A stretch of DNA of 64,000 nt from Sphingomonas sp. MA1305 (GCF_016107325.1 NZ_RCVT01000002.1:620001-684000); one strand, 5' to 3'. Positions 34,177 through 43,653 are shown, counted from the stretch's first letter. Notes: generated from the letters alone by a model not told the origin. Made by a program: numbers and translations.

Positions 34177-35142
34177 GTGACGATCGCAAGTATAGGGGAC
34201 AAGGTCGGGCGGACATATGGCAGCGGTGCGGCAGCAATGCTTGCACTCGCCATGGTGTCGTCGACGATGATCGTGGCGGAAGCCGGTGCGGACACGCGTG
34301 CCGGAACGCAGATCAGTAACGTCGCCACTGTCGAGGTGACCGGCAAGGAAGGGCGCTGGACGATCGCGTCCAACCCGGTCGTGTTACGCGTCGGCGAACG
34401 GCTCGACGTCGCGCTCGTCCGCGCCGACGACACGGCGGTCGCGATCGGTGCCGGCGGCGCCACCGTCCCCGTGCTGCTGACCAACCGCGGTAACGGCGAC
34501 GAGGCGTTCGACCTTTCCGCCGCACTGTCCGATACCACCGCCACCGTGCGCGGCATCGCCATCGACACCGATGGTGATGGACGCCTCGATCCGGCCGATA
34601 CTTCGCTCGTTCAAGGGCATACGCCGCTGCTCGCGCCGGGCGCGACGCTGCGCCTGCTGGTGCTGATCGACGCCGCCGCCGATCCGGTCACGGCGGTCGC
34701 GCTGACGGTGAACGCCCGCGCCGCCACCGGCAGCGGGCCGCAGGGTACGACGATCACCGGCGCCGGCGACGGCGGCGGCGATGCAATGACCGGCGCGACC
34801 GGCGCCGCCGCCAGCCTGGTCGTGCCGATCGGCGACGCGCAGGGCCTGCCGACGCTGATCAAGTCGCAGGCGGTGCGCGCCGCCGACGGATCGACCCGCG
34901 CGGTCGCCGGCGCCGTCATCACCTACACGCTGGAAGCGCGCTTCACCCGGCCGGTGCGGGGCGCGCGCCTGCTCGATCCAATCCCCGCCGGCACGCTCTA
35001 CCGCGCAGGCAGCCTGACCCTCGACGACACGCCGGTCAGCGATGCCAGCGGCCTCGACGCCGGCGGCCGCATCGCCGTCGCGCTCGGCGACATCGCCGGC
35101 CCGGCGCTCCGCACCCTCCGTTTCCAGGTGACCATCCAATGA
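34177..35142 (+). CDS. Secreted DUF11-like protein 1 of the surface operon
   Basis: A 321-residue exported protein. The signal region has a hydrophobic core (AAAMLALAMVSSTMIVAEAG). After it comes the module RAGTQISNVATVEV with SNPVVL, shared by all four large proteins of this operon. The middle is a beta-rich domain with a calcium-like loop (DTDGDGRLDPAD, near residue 130). The C-terminal 100 residues form a DUF11-type domain (LIKSQAV ... VITYTLEARFTRPVRGARLLDPIPAGTLYRAGS). GTG start. It overlaps the next gene by 4 bases. Confidence 0.78.
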   Translation: MTIASIGDKVGRTYGSGAAAMLALAMVSSTMIVAEAGADTRAGTQISNVATVEVTGKEGRWTIASNPVVLRVGERLDVALVRADDTAVAIGAGGATVPVLLTNRGNGDEAFDLSAALSDTTATVRGIAIDTDGDGRLDPADTSLVQGHTPLLAPGATLRLLVLIDAAADPVTAVALTVNARAATGSGPQGTTITGAGDGGGDAMTGATGAAASLVVPIGDAQGLPTLIKSQAVRAADGSTRAVAGAVITYTLEARFTRPVRGARLLDPIPAGTLYRAGSLTLDDTPVSDASGLDAGGRIAVALGDIAGPALRTLRFQVTIQ

Positions 35143-35633
35143 GGAGATTGTCCGTGTCCTTCCCACGTATCGCCGCTGCCTTCGCGCTGACCGGCGCGGT
35201 CGCCGCCGCGGCGCCGGCGCTGGCCGCCGGGCCGCTGACCATCGCCACGCGGATGATGGTCGAGAAGCGCATCGCCGCCGCCGACGGTACCACCCGCATC
35301 CAGATGGTGCCGGCGGTCAAGGCGGTGCCCGGTGCGCGCATCACCGTCGTCCTCGCCTATCGCAACACCGGCGCGCAGCCGATCGGGAATGTCGTGCTGG
35401 CCAATCCGGTGCCGCGCAACATTGCCTATCGCAATCCCGCGCCGGGCTCCGCCGCGCCAGAGCTGTCGGTCGACGGCAGCACCTATGGGCCGCTTTCCGC
35501 CCTCACCGTGGCCGGTCCGCAGGGTCGGCGGCCCGCCACGCTCGACGATGTCACCCACGTCCGGTGGCGCCTCTCCAGCCCCATTGCGGCCGGGCAGGGG
35601 GGTGAACTCGCGTTCCAGGCCGTCCTCAAGTGA
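35139..35633 (+). CDS. Secreted DUF11-like protein 2 of the surface operon
   Basis: A 164-residue exported protein with a signal peptide (AAAFALTGAVAAAAPALAAG). The mature protein is essentially one DUF11 domain: ITVVLAYRNTGAQPIGNVVLANPVPRNIAYR near residues 67-98 and a final strand ending LAFQAVLK. Isolated DUF11 domains of this kind behave like small pilin- or stalk-like units in surface proteins. It starts by an ATGA overlap with the previous gene. Confidence 0.75.
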   Translation: MRRLSVSFPRIAAAFALTGAVAAAAPALAAGPLTIATRMMVEKRIAAADGTTRIQMVPAVKAVPGARITVVLAYRNTGAQPIGNVVLANPVPRNIAYRNPAPGSAAPELSVDGSTYGPLSALTVAGPQGRRPATLDDVTHVRWRLSSPIAAGQGGELAFQAVLK

Positions 35634-35656
35634 GATTGCAACAGGGGGTTATCATC

Positions 35657-36769
35657 ATGAATCGCTATCGCCTGACGCGATACTGGCTGGCCGGGACGGC
35701 CGCCGTCGCGTCGATCGGCACCGCGCAGGCGCAGACCGGCACCACCGCGGGCACGCAGATCACCAACACCGCCAGCGCCACCTATACGGTCAACGGCACC
35801 GCTGGCACGGCGACGTCGAACACCGCGACCTTCGTCGTCGACCGCAAGGTCAATCTGACCGTGATCACCGCGCAGAGTGCCAACACCCAGGTCAATCTGG
35901 GCCAGACCGGCGCGGTGACGACATTCCAGGTCACCAACAACACCAATGCGACGCAGGATTTCCTGCTATCGGCCAACCAATTGATCCCAACCGGCATTTT
36001 GACCGGCACCGACAATTTCGATCTGTCCAACCTGAAGATCTACGTCGATTCCAACGGCAATGGCACCTACGATCCCGGCGTCGATACGGCGACCTATATC
36101 GACGAACTGGCGCCCGATGCGCGCGCGACGGTGTTCATCGTCGGCGACATCCCGACCTCGCCGCTCGCTTCGATGGCGATGGTCGGCCTCGACGCCACCG
36201 TCGCTGCCGGTGGTACGGCCGGCACCGCCGGTGCGGCGCTGATCCCGACGCCGCTCAACACGGTCAATCAGGACAGCGAGATCGACATCGTCTTCGCCGA
36301 TGACGACAATGACGGCACACTGGGCTACGATACCGCCCGCAACGGCCAGGGCTGGGCCTATGCCGCCTATGAAGTCGGTGTGCATTCGGTCGCACTGACC
36401 GTCACCAAGACCGCCAGCGTCATCTCCGATGGCGTCAGCACGCTCAATCCCAAGGCGCTGCCCGGTGCGATCGTGCAATATTGCCTGACCGTCAGCAACG
36501 CCACCGCGGGAACCCCGGCGAGCGGCGTCAACCTGACCGACGTCATCCCTGCCAACACCACCTACGTCCCCGGCTCGATCAGCGTCGGCAACGTCGGCGC
36601 CGCCGGCGCCTGCCTGATCAACGGCTATCCGCAGAATGACGACGGGTCGCAGGCGGCGGGCCCGTACATGGGCTCGTTCAACACCAGCACCAAGACGGTG
36701 ACAGCGACCATCCCGACGCTGGCCGGCGGCGCGTCGCTGGCGGCGAGCTTCCGCGTCAAGATCAACTAA
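35657..36769 (+). CDS. Secreted DUF11-like protein 3 of the surface operon
   Basis: A 370-residue exported protein with a signal peptide (WLAGTAAVASIGTAQAQ) followed by the shared AGTQITNTASATYTV ... SNTATFVVDRKV module. The middle carries acidic calcium-like loops (DSNGNGTYDPGVD and DDDNDGTLGYD) and a domain rich in Thr, Ala and Gly. The C-terminal 130 residues form a DUF11 domain (VTKTASVISDG ... VQYCLTVSNATAGTPASGVNLTDVIPANTTYVPGS). The ATG at 35657 has AGGGGG 8 bases upstream. Low Lys/Arg content suits a surface-exposed protein. Confidence 0.8.
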   Translation: MNRYRLTRYWLAGTAAVASIGTAQAQTGTTAGTQITNTASATYTVNGTAGTATSNTATFVVDRKVNLTVITAQSANTQVNLGQTGAVTTFQVTNNTNATQDFLLSANQLIPTGILTGTDNFDLSNLKIYVDSNGNGTYDPGVDTATYIDELAPDARATVFIVGDIPTSPLASMAMVGLDATVAAGGTAGTAGAALIPTPLNTVNQDSEIDIVFADDDNDGTLGYDTARNGQGWAYAAYEVGVHSVALTVTKTASVISDGVSTLNPKALPGAIVQYCLTVSNATAGTPASGVNLTDVIPANTTYVPGSISVGNVGAAGACLINGYPQNDDGSQAAGPYMGSFNTSTKTVTATIPTLAGGASLAASFRVKIN

Positions 36770-36838
36770 CCGCCCACCTCAGCACAGAAAGGAACCGGAC
36801 CCGGCGCGGCCGTCCCCGCGCCGGGCACCACCCGACCT

Positions 36839-39800
36839 ATGCCTATCGTCCGGCTGCTCCTCCGTCTCGCGATCCTCCTGTGTCTCGGCCTCGGCACCCT
36901 GCCGGCGGCCGCGCAGACGCATGTCGAGAACACCGCGACGCTGACGTTCGAGGCGGGCGGCGCGACGCAGGCGATCCGGTCCAATACGGTTGCCCTCGAC
37001 ACGCTGCGCACCAAGCGACCGACCAACATCAGTTTCCGCCTGCTGCCCAACGGCTTCACCCCGACCGGTGCGCGCTGTGACGGCAGCAGCTTCGTGCCGG
37101 CGCCGATCGATCCGGCGACGCTGGCGAGCAGCCCGCGGCTCGCCGCGATCGACATCTACCGACCGATGATCATCGTCATCGACGCCGATGGCGAGAACCA
37201 CGATCCGACCAAGCGGGAAACCGCATCGCTCGACGTTTCGATCGGCGGCAACGCGACCAAGCTGCCGCTGCTGGAGACGGACGCCAACACCGGCGTCTTC
37301 GCCGGCGCGGTGCCGGCGATCGACGCGATGGCCGACGCCGGCCTCGCCGCCTGCGCGCCGCCGATCAAGCCCGGCGATCACGTCCGCCTCGCCTTTCCGG
37401 AAACCGACAGCAGCTATCCGTCGGTCTACGACCTGCTGATCGATCCTGCCGGTTACGTCTTCGATTCGCGCAGCGGCGCAGTGGTCGACGGTGCCACCGT
37501 CACCTTGCTCGACGCCGCTGGCCAGCCGGCGACCGTCTATGGCGACGACGGTGTCAGCGCCTATCCCTCGACCGTCGTCACCGGCCGCGCAGTCACCGAT
37601 GCCAGCGGCCGGACCTATCAACCGATCCCCGGCCGCTATCGATTTCCTTATGCCCCCGCCGGCAATTACACGCTCAGGGTCGATCCGCCCGGCGATTACA
37701 AGGCGCCGTCGGTGGTCGCGCCCGCCGCGCTGGCGCCGCTGAAGACGCCGGACGGCTCGCCCTTCATCATCTCCGTTGCCAGCTATGGCGGCCAGTTCGC
37801 GCTGGCGACCGCCGATCCGGTCTATGTCGACATTCCGCTCGACCGTCCCGGCAACGGCACGCTGCTGCTCGCCAAGACCGCCTCGGTGCGCGACGCCTCG
37901 CCGGGCGATTTCATTCAATACCGGTTGCAGCTGACCAATCGCGATACGGTCGCGGCCAAGGGGCTGACCCTGTCCGACTATCTGCCGGTCGGCCTGCGCT
38001 ACGAGCGCGGCTCGGTGCGCGGCGCGGCGGAGCCGCAGGTGTCGGGCGACGGACGCAATCTGACCTTCGTGCTGCCGACGCTGCCCGCCGGGCAGATGCT
38101 CGACATCCGCTACGTGGTCAGCGTCGCCCCCGGCGCGCCGGTCGGCGAGGCGCTCAATCGCGCTCAGGCGAGCGGCAGCGTCGGCGTCACCAGCAACCAG
38201 GCGGCGGCGTCGGTGCGGCTGCGGCCGCTGCTGTTCACCGACGCGATGACCGTGATCGGCCGCGTGTCGGAAGGCGCGTGCGGTGATCCCGCGGCCAAGC
38301 GCAAGGGCATCGCCGGCATTCGCCTGCTGCTCGAGGACGGCACCTTCGTCGTCACCGACCGCGACGGCCTCTACCATTTCGAGGGCGTGCGGCCCGGCCG
38401 CCATGTCGTCCAGCTCGACACCAACAGCATCCCGGCCAGCTACGCACCGATCGCGTGCGATGTCGACACGCGCCAGGCGCGTAGCCCGATCTCGCGCTTC
38501 GTCGAAGGCGACGGTGGCCTGCTCAAGCGCGTCGACTTCCAGCTACGTCCGACCGGCAAGGCGGCGGCCGCCGCCGATGCGTTGCCGATCGTCGCCGCCA
38601 GCGATGCGGAAGCGGCGGGCAATCGCGATTGGCTAAACGGTCAGACGCCGGGCGTCGACTGGCTGTTCCCGCAGGTCGGCCACAATCCGCGCGCGCCGGC
38701 GCTGCGCGTCGCGATCAAGCATCTGCCCGGCCAGCGGATCGCGCTGACCGTCAACGGCCGCCAGACCGATCCGCTCGCCTTCGACGGCACCGATGCCGGG
38801 GCCGGCGTCGCGGTGTCCAAATGGACCGGGCTCCCCTTGGTCGAGGGTGACAACCGCCTCGTCGCGCGCGTGCTCGGCGCCGATGGCGCGCTGGTGACGA
38901 CGCTCGATCGCGTCGTCCATTATGCCGGTGCGCCGGTCCGTGCGGTATTCGATGCCGGCAAGAGCCGTCTCGTCGCCGATGGCCTGACCCGCCCGCTGCT
39001 CGCCATCCGCGTCACCGACAAGGACGGTCAGCCGGTGCGGGCGGGTACTCTGATACCCTTCCGCGTCGATCAGCCCTATCAGGCGGCGGTCGAGGCGGCG
39101 CTGCAACAGGGTCGCCAGCTCGCCGGCCGCGAGGCGGCGGCGACGGTCGCGCCGGTAGTCGGCGACGACGGCTATGCGTTCCTCGCGCTCCAGCCGACCA
39201 CTCAGGCCGGCGCCGTCCACGCCACCGTGTCTCTGCGTGAAGATCGTCAACTTCGCAGCATCGACGTCCGCGCCTGGCTGGCGGCGGCGCAGAAGGACTG
39301 GACCGTCGTCGGCTTCGGCGCGGGCACGGTCGGCTATGACGTGCTGCGCCGCCACGGCAGCGCCTTGCCGCGCGGGCAGCGCGACGGGCTGGTCACCGAT
39401 GGCCAGCTCGCCCTCTATGCCAAGGGCCGGATCAAGGGGCAGTGGCTGCTGACCCTCGCCTATGACAGCGACCGCGTCTACGACCCCGACCGCGGCCTGC
39501 TCGGGACGATCGACCCGGACCGCTATTACACCGTCTATGGCGACGGCAGCGCGCAGGGCTATGACGCCGCGACCCGCCGCAAGCTCTACCTCCGCCTCGA
39601 ACGGCGGGAATTCTACGCCTTGTTCGGCGATTTCGAGACCGGCTTCACCGACACTCAGCTGACCCGCTACAGCCGTACCCTTTCGGGCGCCAAGCTCGGC
39701 TATCAGGGCCGCCGCCTCGCCGGCCAGGCCTTCGCCGCCAAGACCGACACGCTCTATGCGCGCGACGAGATCCAGGGCAACGGCCTGTCCGGTCCCTACC

Positions 39801-41809
39801 GGCTGCATGCCCGCGGCATCGTCCCCAACAGCGACAAGTTGCGCATCGAGGTGCGCGACCGCTTCCGCTCAGAGCTGATCGTCTCGGTCACCCAGCTGAC
39901 CCGCCATATCGATTACGACATCGACATCGATCTCGGCACCGTCCGTTTCCGCCAGCCGGTGCTCAGCCGCGACGCCAGCCAGAATCCGATCTTCATCGTC
40001 GCCGATTACGAGGTGGAGGGCGGCAAGGCCGGCCGCCTCGCCGCCGGTGCCCGCGTCGCCGCCAAGGTCGGCCGGGTCGAGATCGGTGCCAGCGGCCTGC
40101 GCGACGAGACGATCGGCAACGCCACCGTCGCCGGCGCCGACATCCGCGCCCGCCTCGGCGCGACCGAGCTGCGTGGCGAGATCGCGACCGGCGGCAAGAC
40201 CGGCCTGTCGGGCGGGCTCGCCTATCTCGCCGAGGCGGAGCATCACGGCGGCGGCCTCGACCTCCTTGGCTATGTGCGCCAGCAGGATGGCGGCTTCGGC
40301 GTCGGTCAGCAGAACCTCGTCGAGGCGGGCACGCGCAAGGTTGGCGTCGACGGCCATTTCGCACTTGGCAAGCGCCTCTCGGTGACCGGCACCGCCTGGT
40401 ATCAGGACATGTTGGCGAGCGCGGCGACCCGCACCGCGGGCGAGGTCCGCCTCGACTATCGCCGCGCTAACGGCACGATCTTCGTCGGCGGCCAGTTCGC
40501 CGCCGACCGCGGCATCGACGGCAAGGATCGCGATTCGCGCCTGCTGACGCTCGGCGGCACGCAGGTGCTGTTCGACGGTGCCCTGACCCTCGCCGGCCAG
40601 ACGCAGTTCGCGCCCGGCGGCCAGAAGTCGTCCATCGACTTCCCCGTCCGCCATCAGCTGACCGCGGCGTGGAAGGTGAAGCCGGGCATCCGCCTGCTCA
40701 CCGGCTATGAGATCGCCGACGGCGCCGCCTTCACCGCCCATACCGCCCAACTCGGCTTCGACGTTGCGCCCTGGACCGGCGCCAAGCTGATGAGCACGCT
40801 CAACCAGCAGGCGATCGGCGAGAATGGCGGCCGCACCTATGCGCAATATGGGCTCAGCCAGTCGCTGCCGCTCGGCAAGCAGTGGACGGTCGACGCGACG
40901 CTCGACGCCTCCAACACGGTGCGCGGCAGCATTCCCAAGGGCGCGGTGATCAATGCCTTCCAGCCAGTCGCCTCCGGCGGCCTGGTCGGCCAGGCCGGCC
41001 AGGCGACGCAGATGCAGGGCGACTTCACCGCCGCCACGCTCGGCGCGACCTATCGCGCGGCGCGCTGGTCGTGGACCGGCCGGGTCGAGTATCGCGCCTC
41101 GGCGGAGGAGGATCGGATCGGCCTCACCACCAGCCTGTTGCGCACGCTCGGCGAGGGCAAGACGCTGGCGTCCAGCCTGAAGGCCTATACCGCCACCGAT
41201 CGGACAGGTGCGGTCGCCGCCTATGCCTCTGCCGATCTCGCGCTCGCCTGGCGTCCGCTCGACAGTCGCTGGTCCTTGCTCGAGCGGTTCGAGCTGCGCC
41301 ACGAGCGCGCCGACGCGGGCTTCACCGACGCCAACGTGCTGGGCGTGCCGGCCAACGGTGCCAGCGCGCAGATCACCTTCCGCGCGATCAACAATCTCGC
41401 GATCAACTATCGCAGCGGCCCGGAGGGGCTCGGCCACGGCTTCGAAGGCACCGTCTACCATGGCGCAAAATACGTCCGCGGCCGCTTCGCCGACGACGTC
41501 TACGACGGCTTCATCGACGTCGTCGGGTTCGACCTCCGCCAGGACATCGGCACCCGTTTCGACATCGGCGTTGCCGGATCGGTGCAGCATGCCTGGAATC
41601 GTGGTGCCTGGTCGTGGAGCGGCGGGCCGACCGCGGGCGTCTCGCCCGCGCCCAATCTGTGGCTCAGCGCCGGCTATAACCTGTCCGGCTATCGCGACCG
41701 GGATTTCTCCGACGACCGCTACACCCGCCAGGGCCCGTATCTGACCCTGCGGCTCAAGTTCGACCAATCGTCGCTGCGTGGTGCGACGCGTGCCCTCCTT
41801 GGACGGTGA
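36839..41809 (+). CDS. Giant outer-membrane beta-barrel protein with DUF11 and SdrD/CNA-B-like domains
   Basis: A 1656-residue protein. Order: signal peptide (1-25); the shared THVENTATLTFE ... SNTVAL module (26-60); a beta-rich domain; a CNA-B-like domain (210-285, AGYVFDSRSGAVVDG); a DUF11 domain (about 339-460); an SdrD-B-like domain (about 470-540, VTDRDGLYHFEGVRPGRH); further beta domains (600-815); then from about 820 a long barrel region with repeated aromatic, alternating strands ending LTLRLKFDQ and a short tail. The region YALFGDFETGFTDTQL with RYSRTLSGAKLGY is conserved in barrel proteins of this type. It is probably the outer-membrane platform for the three secreted proteins encoded upstream. 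Confidence 0.8.
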   Translation: MPIVRLLLRLAILLCLGLGTLPAAAQTHVENTATLTFEAGGATQAIRSNTVALDTLRTKRPTNISFRLLPNGFTPTGARCDGSSFVPAPIDPATLASSPRLAAIDIYRPMIIVIDADGENHDPTKRETASLDVSIGGNATKLPLLETDANTGVFAGAVPAIDAMADAGLAACAPPIKPGDHVRLAFPETDSSYPSVYDLLIDPAGYVFDSRSGAVVDGATVTLLDAAGQPATVYGDDGVSAYPSTVVTGRAVTDASGRTYQPIPGRYRFPYAPAGNYTLRVDPPGDYKAPSVVAPAALAPLKTPDGSPFIISVASYGGQFALATADPVYVDIPLDRPGNGTLLLAKTASVRDASPGDFIQYRLQLTNRDTVAAKGLTLSDYLPVGLRYERGSVRGAAEPQVSGDGRNLTFVLPTLPAGQMLDIRYVVSVAPGAPVGEALNRAQASGSVGVTSNQAAASVRLRPLLFTDAMTVIGRVSEGACGDPAAKRKGIAGIRLLLEDGTFVVTDRDGLYHFEGVRPGRHVVQLDTNSIPASYAPIACDVDTRQARSPISRFVEGDGGLLKRVDFQLRPTGKAAAAADALPIVAASDAEAAGNRDWLNGQTPGVDWLFPQVGHNPRAPALRVAIKHLPGQRIALTVNGRQTDPLAFDGTDAGAGVAVSKWTGLPLVEGDNRLVARVLGADGALVTTLDRVVHYAGAPVRAVFDAGKSRLVADGLTRPLLAIRVTDKDGQPVRAGTLIPFRVDQPYQAAVEAALQQGRQLAGREAAATVAPVVGDDGYAFLALQPTTQAGAVHATVSLREDRQLRSIDVRAWLAAAQKDWTVVGFGAGTVGYDVLRRHGSALPRGQRDGLVTDGQLALYAKGRIKGQWLLTLAYDSDRVYDPDRGLLGTIDPDRYYTVYGDGSAQGYDAATRRKLYLRLERREFYALFGDFETGFTDTQLTRYSRTLSGAKLGYQGRRLAGQAFAAKTDTLYARDEIQGNGLSGPYRLHARGIVPNSDKLRIEVRDRFRSELIVSVTQLTRHIDYDIDIDLGTVRFRQPVLSRDASQNPIFIVADYEVEGGKAGRLAAGARVAAKVGRVEIGASGLRDETIGNATVAGADIRARLGATELRGEIATGGKTGLSGGLAYLAEAEHHGGGLDLLGYVRQQDGGFGVGQQNLVEAGTRKVGVDGHFALGKRLSVTGTAWYQDMLASAATRTAGEVRLDYRRANGTIFVGGQFAADRGIDGKDRDSRLLTLGGTQVLFDGALTLAGQTQFAPGGQKSSIDFPVRHQLTAAWKVKPGIRLLTGYEIADGAAFTAHTAQLGFDVAPWTGAKLMSTLNQQAIGENGGRTYAQYGLSQSLPLGKQWTVDATLDASNTVRGSIPKGAVINAFQPVASGGLVGQAGQATQMQGDFTAATLGATYRAARWSWTGRVEYRASAEEDRIGLTTSLLRTLGEGKTLASSLKAYTATDRTGAVAAYASADLALAWRPLDSRWSLLERFELRHERADAGFTDANVLGVPANGASAQITFRAINNLAINYRSGPEGLGHGFEGTVYHGAKYVRGRFADDVYDGFIDVVGFDLRQDIGTRFDIGVAGSVQHAWNRGAWSWSGGPTAGVSPAPNLWLSAGYNLSGYRDRDFSDDRYTRQGPYLTLRLKFDQSSLRGATRALLGR

Positions 41810-42078
41810 TACCGATGATGCCTGCTCCGCAAGTTGCCTTAAGGACGCTGCCCGCGCTGGAAACGCTGCCACCGCTCGAGACGCTGGCGCTGCGTTTCGC
41901 GCAGATGCCGCGCGAGGATGCGGAGGCGTTGATCGACGGCTATGCCGCCGCCGCCGTCGGCCGCTGGCAACTCGCCGATGCGACCTATTGGCAGCGCGTC
42001 AAATTCCGCTCGCGGTTGCTGCGCGCCGCGGCCGGGCCGTTTCCCTGTTCTCCCCTGCCACGCATCGGAAAGGCATGA
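41806..42078 (+). CDS. Small hypothetical protein (90 aa) of the surface operon
   Basis: A 90-residue protein with no signal peptide, so probably cytoplasmic: LETLALRFAQMPREDAEALIDGYAAAAVGRWQLADATYW followed by a basic helix (QRVKFRSRLLRAAAG). Start GTG at 41806 overlaps the barrel protein stop (GTGA); the ATG at 41815 is an alternative. It overlaps the PilZ gene by 4 bases. I recognise no family; tight coupling suggests it acts with the PilZ protein. Confidence 0.62.
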   Translation: MIPMMPAPQVALRTLPALETLPPLETLALRFAQMPREDAEALIDGYAAAAVGRWQLADATYWQRVKFRSRLLRAAAGPFPCSPLPRIGKA

Positions 42079-42698
42079 CGATGCAACCAACGCTGCTGCC
42101 ACCCCATTGCGCGGCGCTGCCGTTCGCGCCCTCGCTGGACGACCGCCGTCAGGATCGGCGCCACGCCACCGTGCTGCTCGTCGGGCGGGTGCGCGGCGAC
42201 AGCGGGGAATCCGCCTGTCTGGTTCACGACATTTCGGCCAGCGGGCTGATGGCGCGGTTCACCACGCCGCCCGTCGTCGACGATGTGCTGCTCATCGAGG
42301 TCCGTGGCCTGCCCGAAGTGCGGGCGACGGTCCGCTGGGTCAACGGCTTCAAGGCCGGCTGCGCGTTCGACGCGCCCCAGGATCTGACCCGCGTCTTCTG
42401 CCTGCGGGATGAGAGCGGGCTGGTGATGCGCACCCCGCGCTTCGCCATGCGCGCGGCAAGCAGCGTGCGCATCGGCGAGCGGCGATTCGCCGTCGATATT
42501 CTCGACATCTCGCCGGGCGGCGTGAAGCTCGCGGCCGAGGAGACGGTGCAGGTCGGGCAGGCGGGCAGCATCCTGCTGCCGGCGATCAAGGCGTTATGTT
42601 TCGGCGTGGTGTGCTGGACGCGCGGCGACCGCTTCGGCTTCCGCTTTTCGACGCCGCTGCCGCTGACCAGCCTGTCGCAGGTGCTCGACGGCAGCTGA
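42075..42698 (+). CDS. Tandem PilZ-domain protein (putative c-di-GMP effector)
   Basis: A 207-residue cytoplasmic protein with two PilZ domains. The first (about residues 20-110) has RRQDRR and DISASG, the second (about 118-205) has RFAMR and DISPGG; both therefore keep the RxxxR and D-x-S-x-x-G c-di-GMP-binding motifs. PilZ domains couple c-di-GMP to motility, adhesion or secretion. It is translationally coupled to the surface-protein genes and followed by a terminator, so it is the last gene of that operon. Confidence 0.86.
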   Translation: MTMQPTLLPPHCAALPFAPSLDDRRQDRRHATVLLVGRVRGDSGESACLVHDISASGLMARFTTPPVVDDVLLIEVRGLPEVRATVRWVNGFKAGCAFDAPQDLTRVFCLRDESGLVMRTPRFAMRAASSVRIGERRFAVDILDISPGGVKLAAEETVQVGQAGSILLPAIKALCFGVVCWTRGDRFGFRFSTPLPLTSLSQVLDGS

Positions 42699-42702
42699 TC
42701 GG

Positions 42703-42723
42703 GCCCCGGTGGGGCTGTTTTTA
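42703..42723 (+). terminator. Intrinsic terminator of the surface-protein operon
   Basis: Hairpin GCCCC-GGT-GGGGC followed by TGTTTTTA, five bases after the PilZ stop codon. This is one of the clearest intrinsic terminators in the window and marks the operon end before the convergent tRNA. Confidence 0.8.
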
Positions 42724-42738
42724 TGTAGCTGGACAAGA

Positions 42739-42825
42739 TGGTGCGGTCGAGAAGACTCGAACTTCCACGGCCTTTCGGCCACAACGACCTCAACGTTGCG
42801 CGTCTACCAATTCCGCCACGACCGC
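42739..42825 (-). tRNA. tRNA-Leu (anticodon GAG)
   Basis: Read on the minus strand, an 87-nt tRNA: acceptor GCGGTCG pairs with CGACCGC, discriminator A, and CCA is encoded at 42739-42741. The anticodon stem CAACG/CGTTG encloses the loop TTGAGGT, giving anticodon GAG. A long variable arm of class II type and GTTCGAGTC as the T-loop region confirm leucine. Confidence 0.95.
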
Positions 42826-42930
42826 ACGTGATGAGAACACCGGATCGACCGGCGTCTTGGCAGGCGCAGGCCCCTAGCAAAGGGTTTTGGTCCGCGCAAC
42901 GTCCGTTTTCACGGCACCGTCATCAAAAGC

Positions 42931-43653
42931 TCAGCGGCCATCCTCGCCGGCGAAGCTGAGCTCGAGCCGCTTCGAATTGGACGGCACGTCGAGCTTCGCC
43001 GAGTTGAAGTCGATCGACGCGCCCGGGTTGAGCGTGCGCTGCTGCGGCGTGATCGTCCAGCTGTAGACGATCCGCCCCTGCGCGTCGCGCAATTCGGCGC
43101 GGATATCGGGAACGCGCTGGCGCTCGCCCGACGGATTGGTGACCTGGCCGCTGACCGCGAACAGTTCGGACCCGTTCTCCAGCTCGCGCCGCTCGATCGG
43201 ATTGTCCTTCAGCCGCAACGGCGATTCGCTCGCCACCGGCAGGCCGGCGCGCGCCAACAAGCCCGGTGCGCCGACCCAGAGGATCGCGGCCGCGGCGGCG
43301 AGCATCAGCAGCCCGGCGACGACGGCGAGCAGCGTGCGCCGCCGTGACGGGTTGCGCCGCGGCTGGAACGGCGGACGATGCGCGAAGGCGTCGAAGCTGG
43401 GTGCCGCATACACTGGTTCGGGGGCGGCGAGCGGCGGCGTCGGCACGAACGCGGGTACCGTCTCCGCCAGCGGCGGCGTGTCGGCCTCCACGGGGGCTGC
43501 GGGCGCGACAACGGGCGGCTCCGGCACGGCCGCGGGCGGTTCCTGGAACCAGCTGTGCCGGCAATTGGCGCACCGCACGGTGCGTCCGTCCGCCCCGATC
43601 GCGCTGTCGGGCACCAAATAGCGGGTGCGGCATTCGGGACATTCGAGGATCAT
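42931..43653 (-). CDS. Zinc-ribbon membrane protein (MJ0042-type, DUF3426-like)
   Basis: A 240-residue protein beginning [20 protein letters not shown], a CxxC zinc ribbon completed by [10 protein letters not shown], then an Ala/Pro-rich linker, one membrane helix ([19 protein letters not shown], near residue 115) and a periplasmic beta-domain of about 105 residues ([24 protein letters not shown]). It faces ftsE, a conserved arrangement in sphingomonads. Function unknown; the cytoplasmic zinc ribbon may sense or bind a partner. The start at MILECPE is the family start. Confidence 0.85.
   Translation of the reverse strand: MILECPECRTRYLVPDSAIGADGRTVRCANCRHSWFQEPPAAVPEPPVVAPAAPVEADTPPLAETVPAFVPTPPLAAPEPVYAAPSFDAFAHRPPFQPRRNPSRRRTLLAVVAGLLMLAAAAAILWVGAPGLLARAGLPVASESPLRLKDNPIERRELENGSELFAVSGQVTNPSGERQRVPDIRAELRDAQGRIVYSWTITPQQRTLNPGASIDFNSAKLDVPSNSKRLELSFAGEDGR

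Noticed and set aside
36779..38404. Long minus-strand open frame inside the barrel protein gene
   Set aside because: Amino acid content is typical of antisense frames in GC-rich genes; the plus-strand frame has a signal peptide and recognisable domains. The same applies to 39869-41872.
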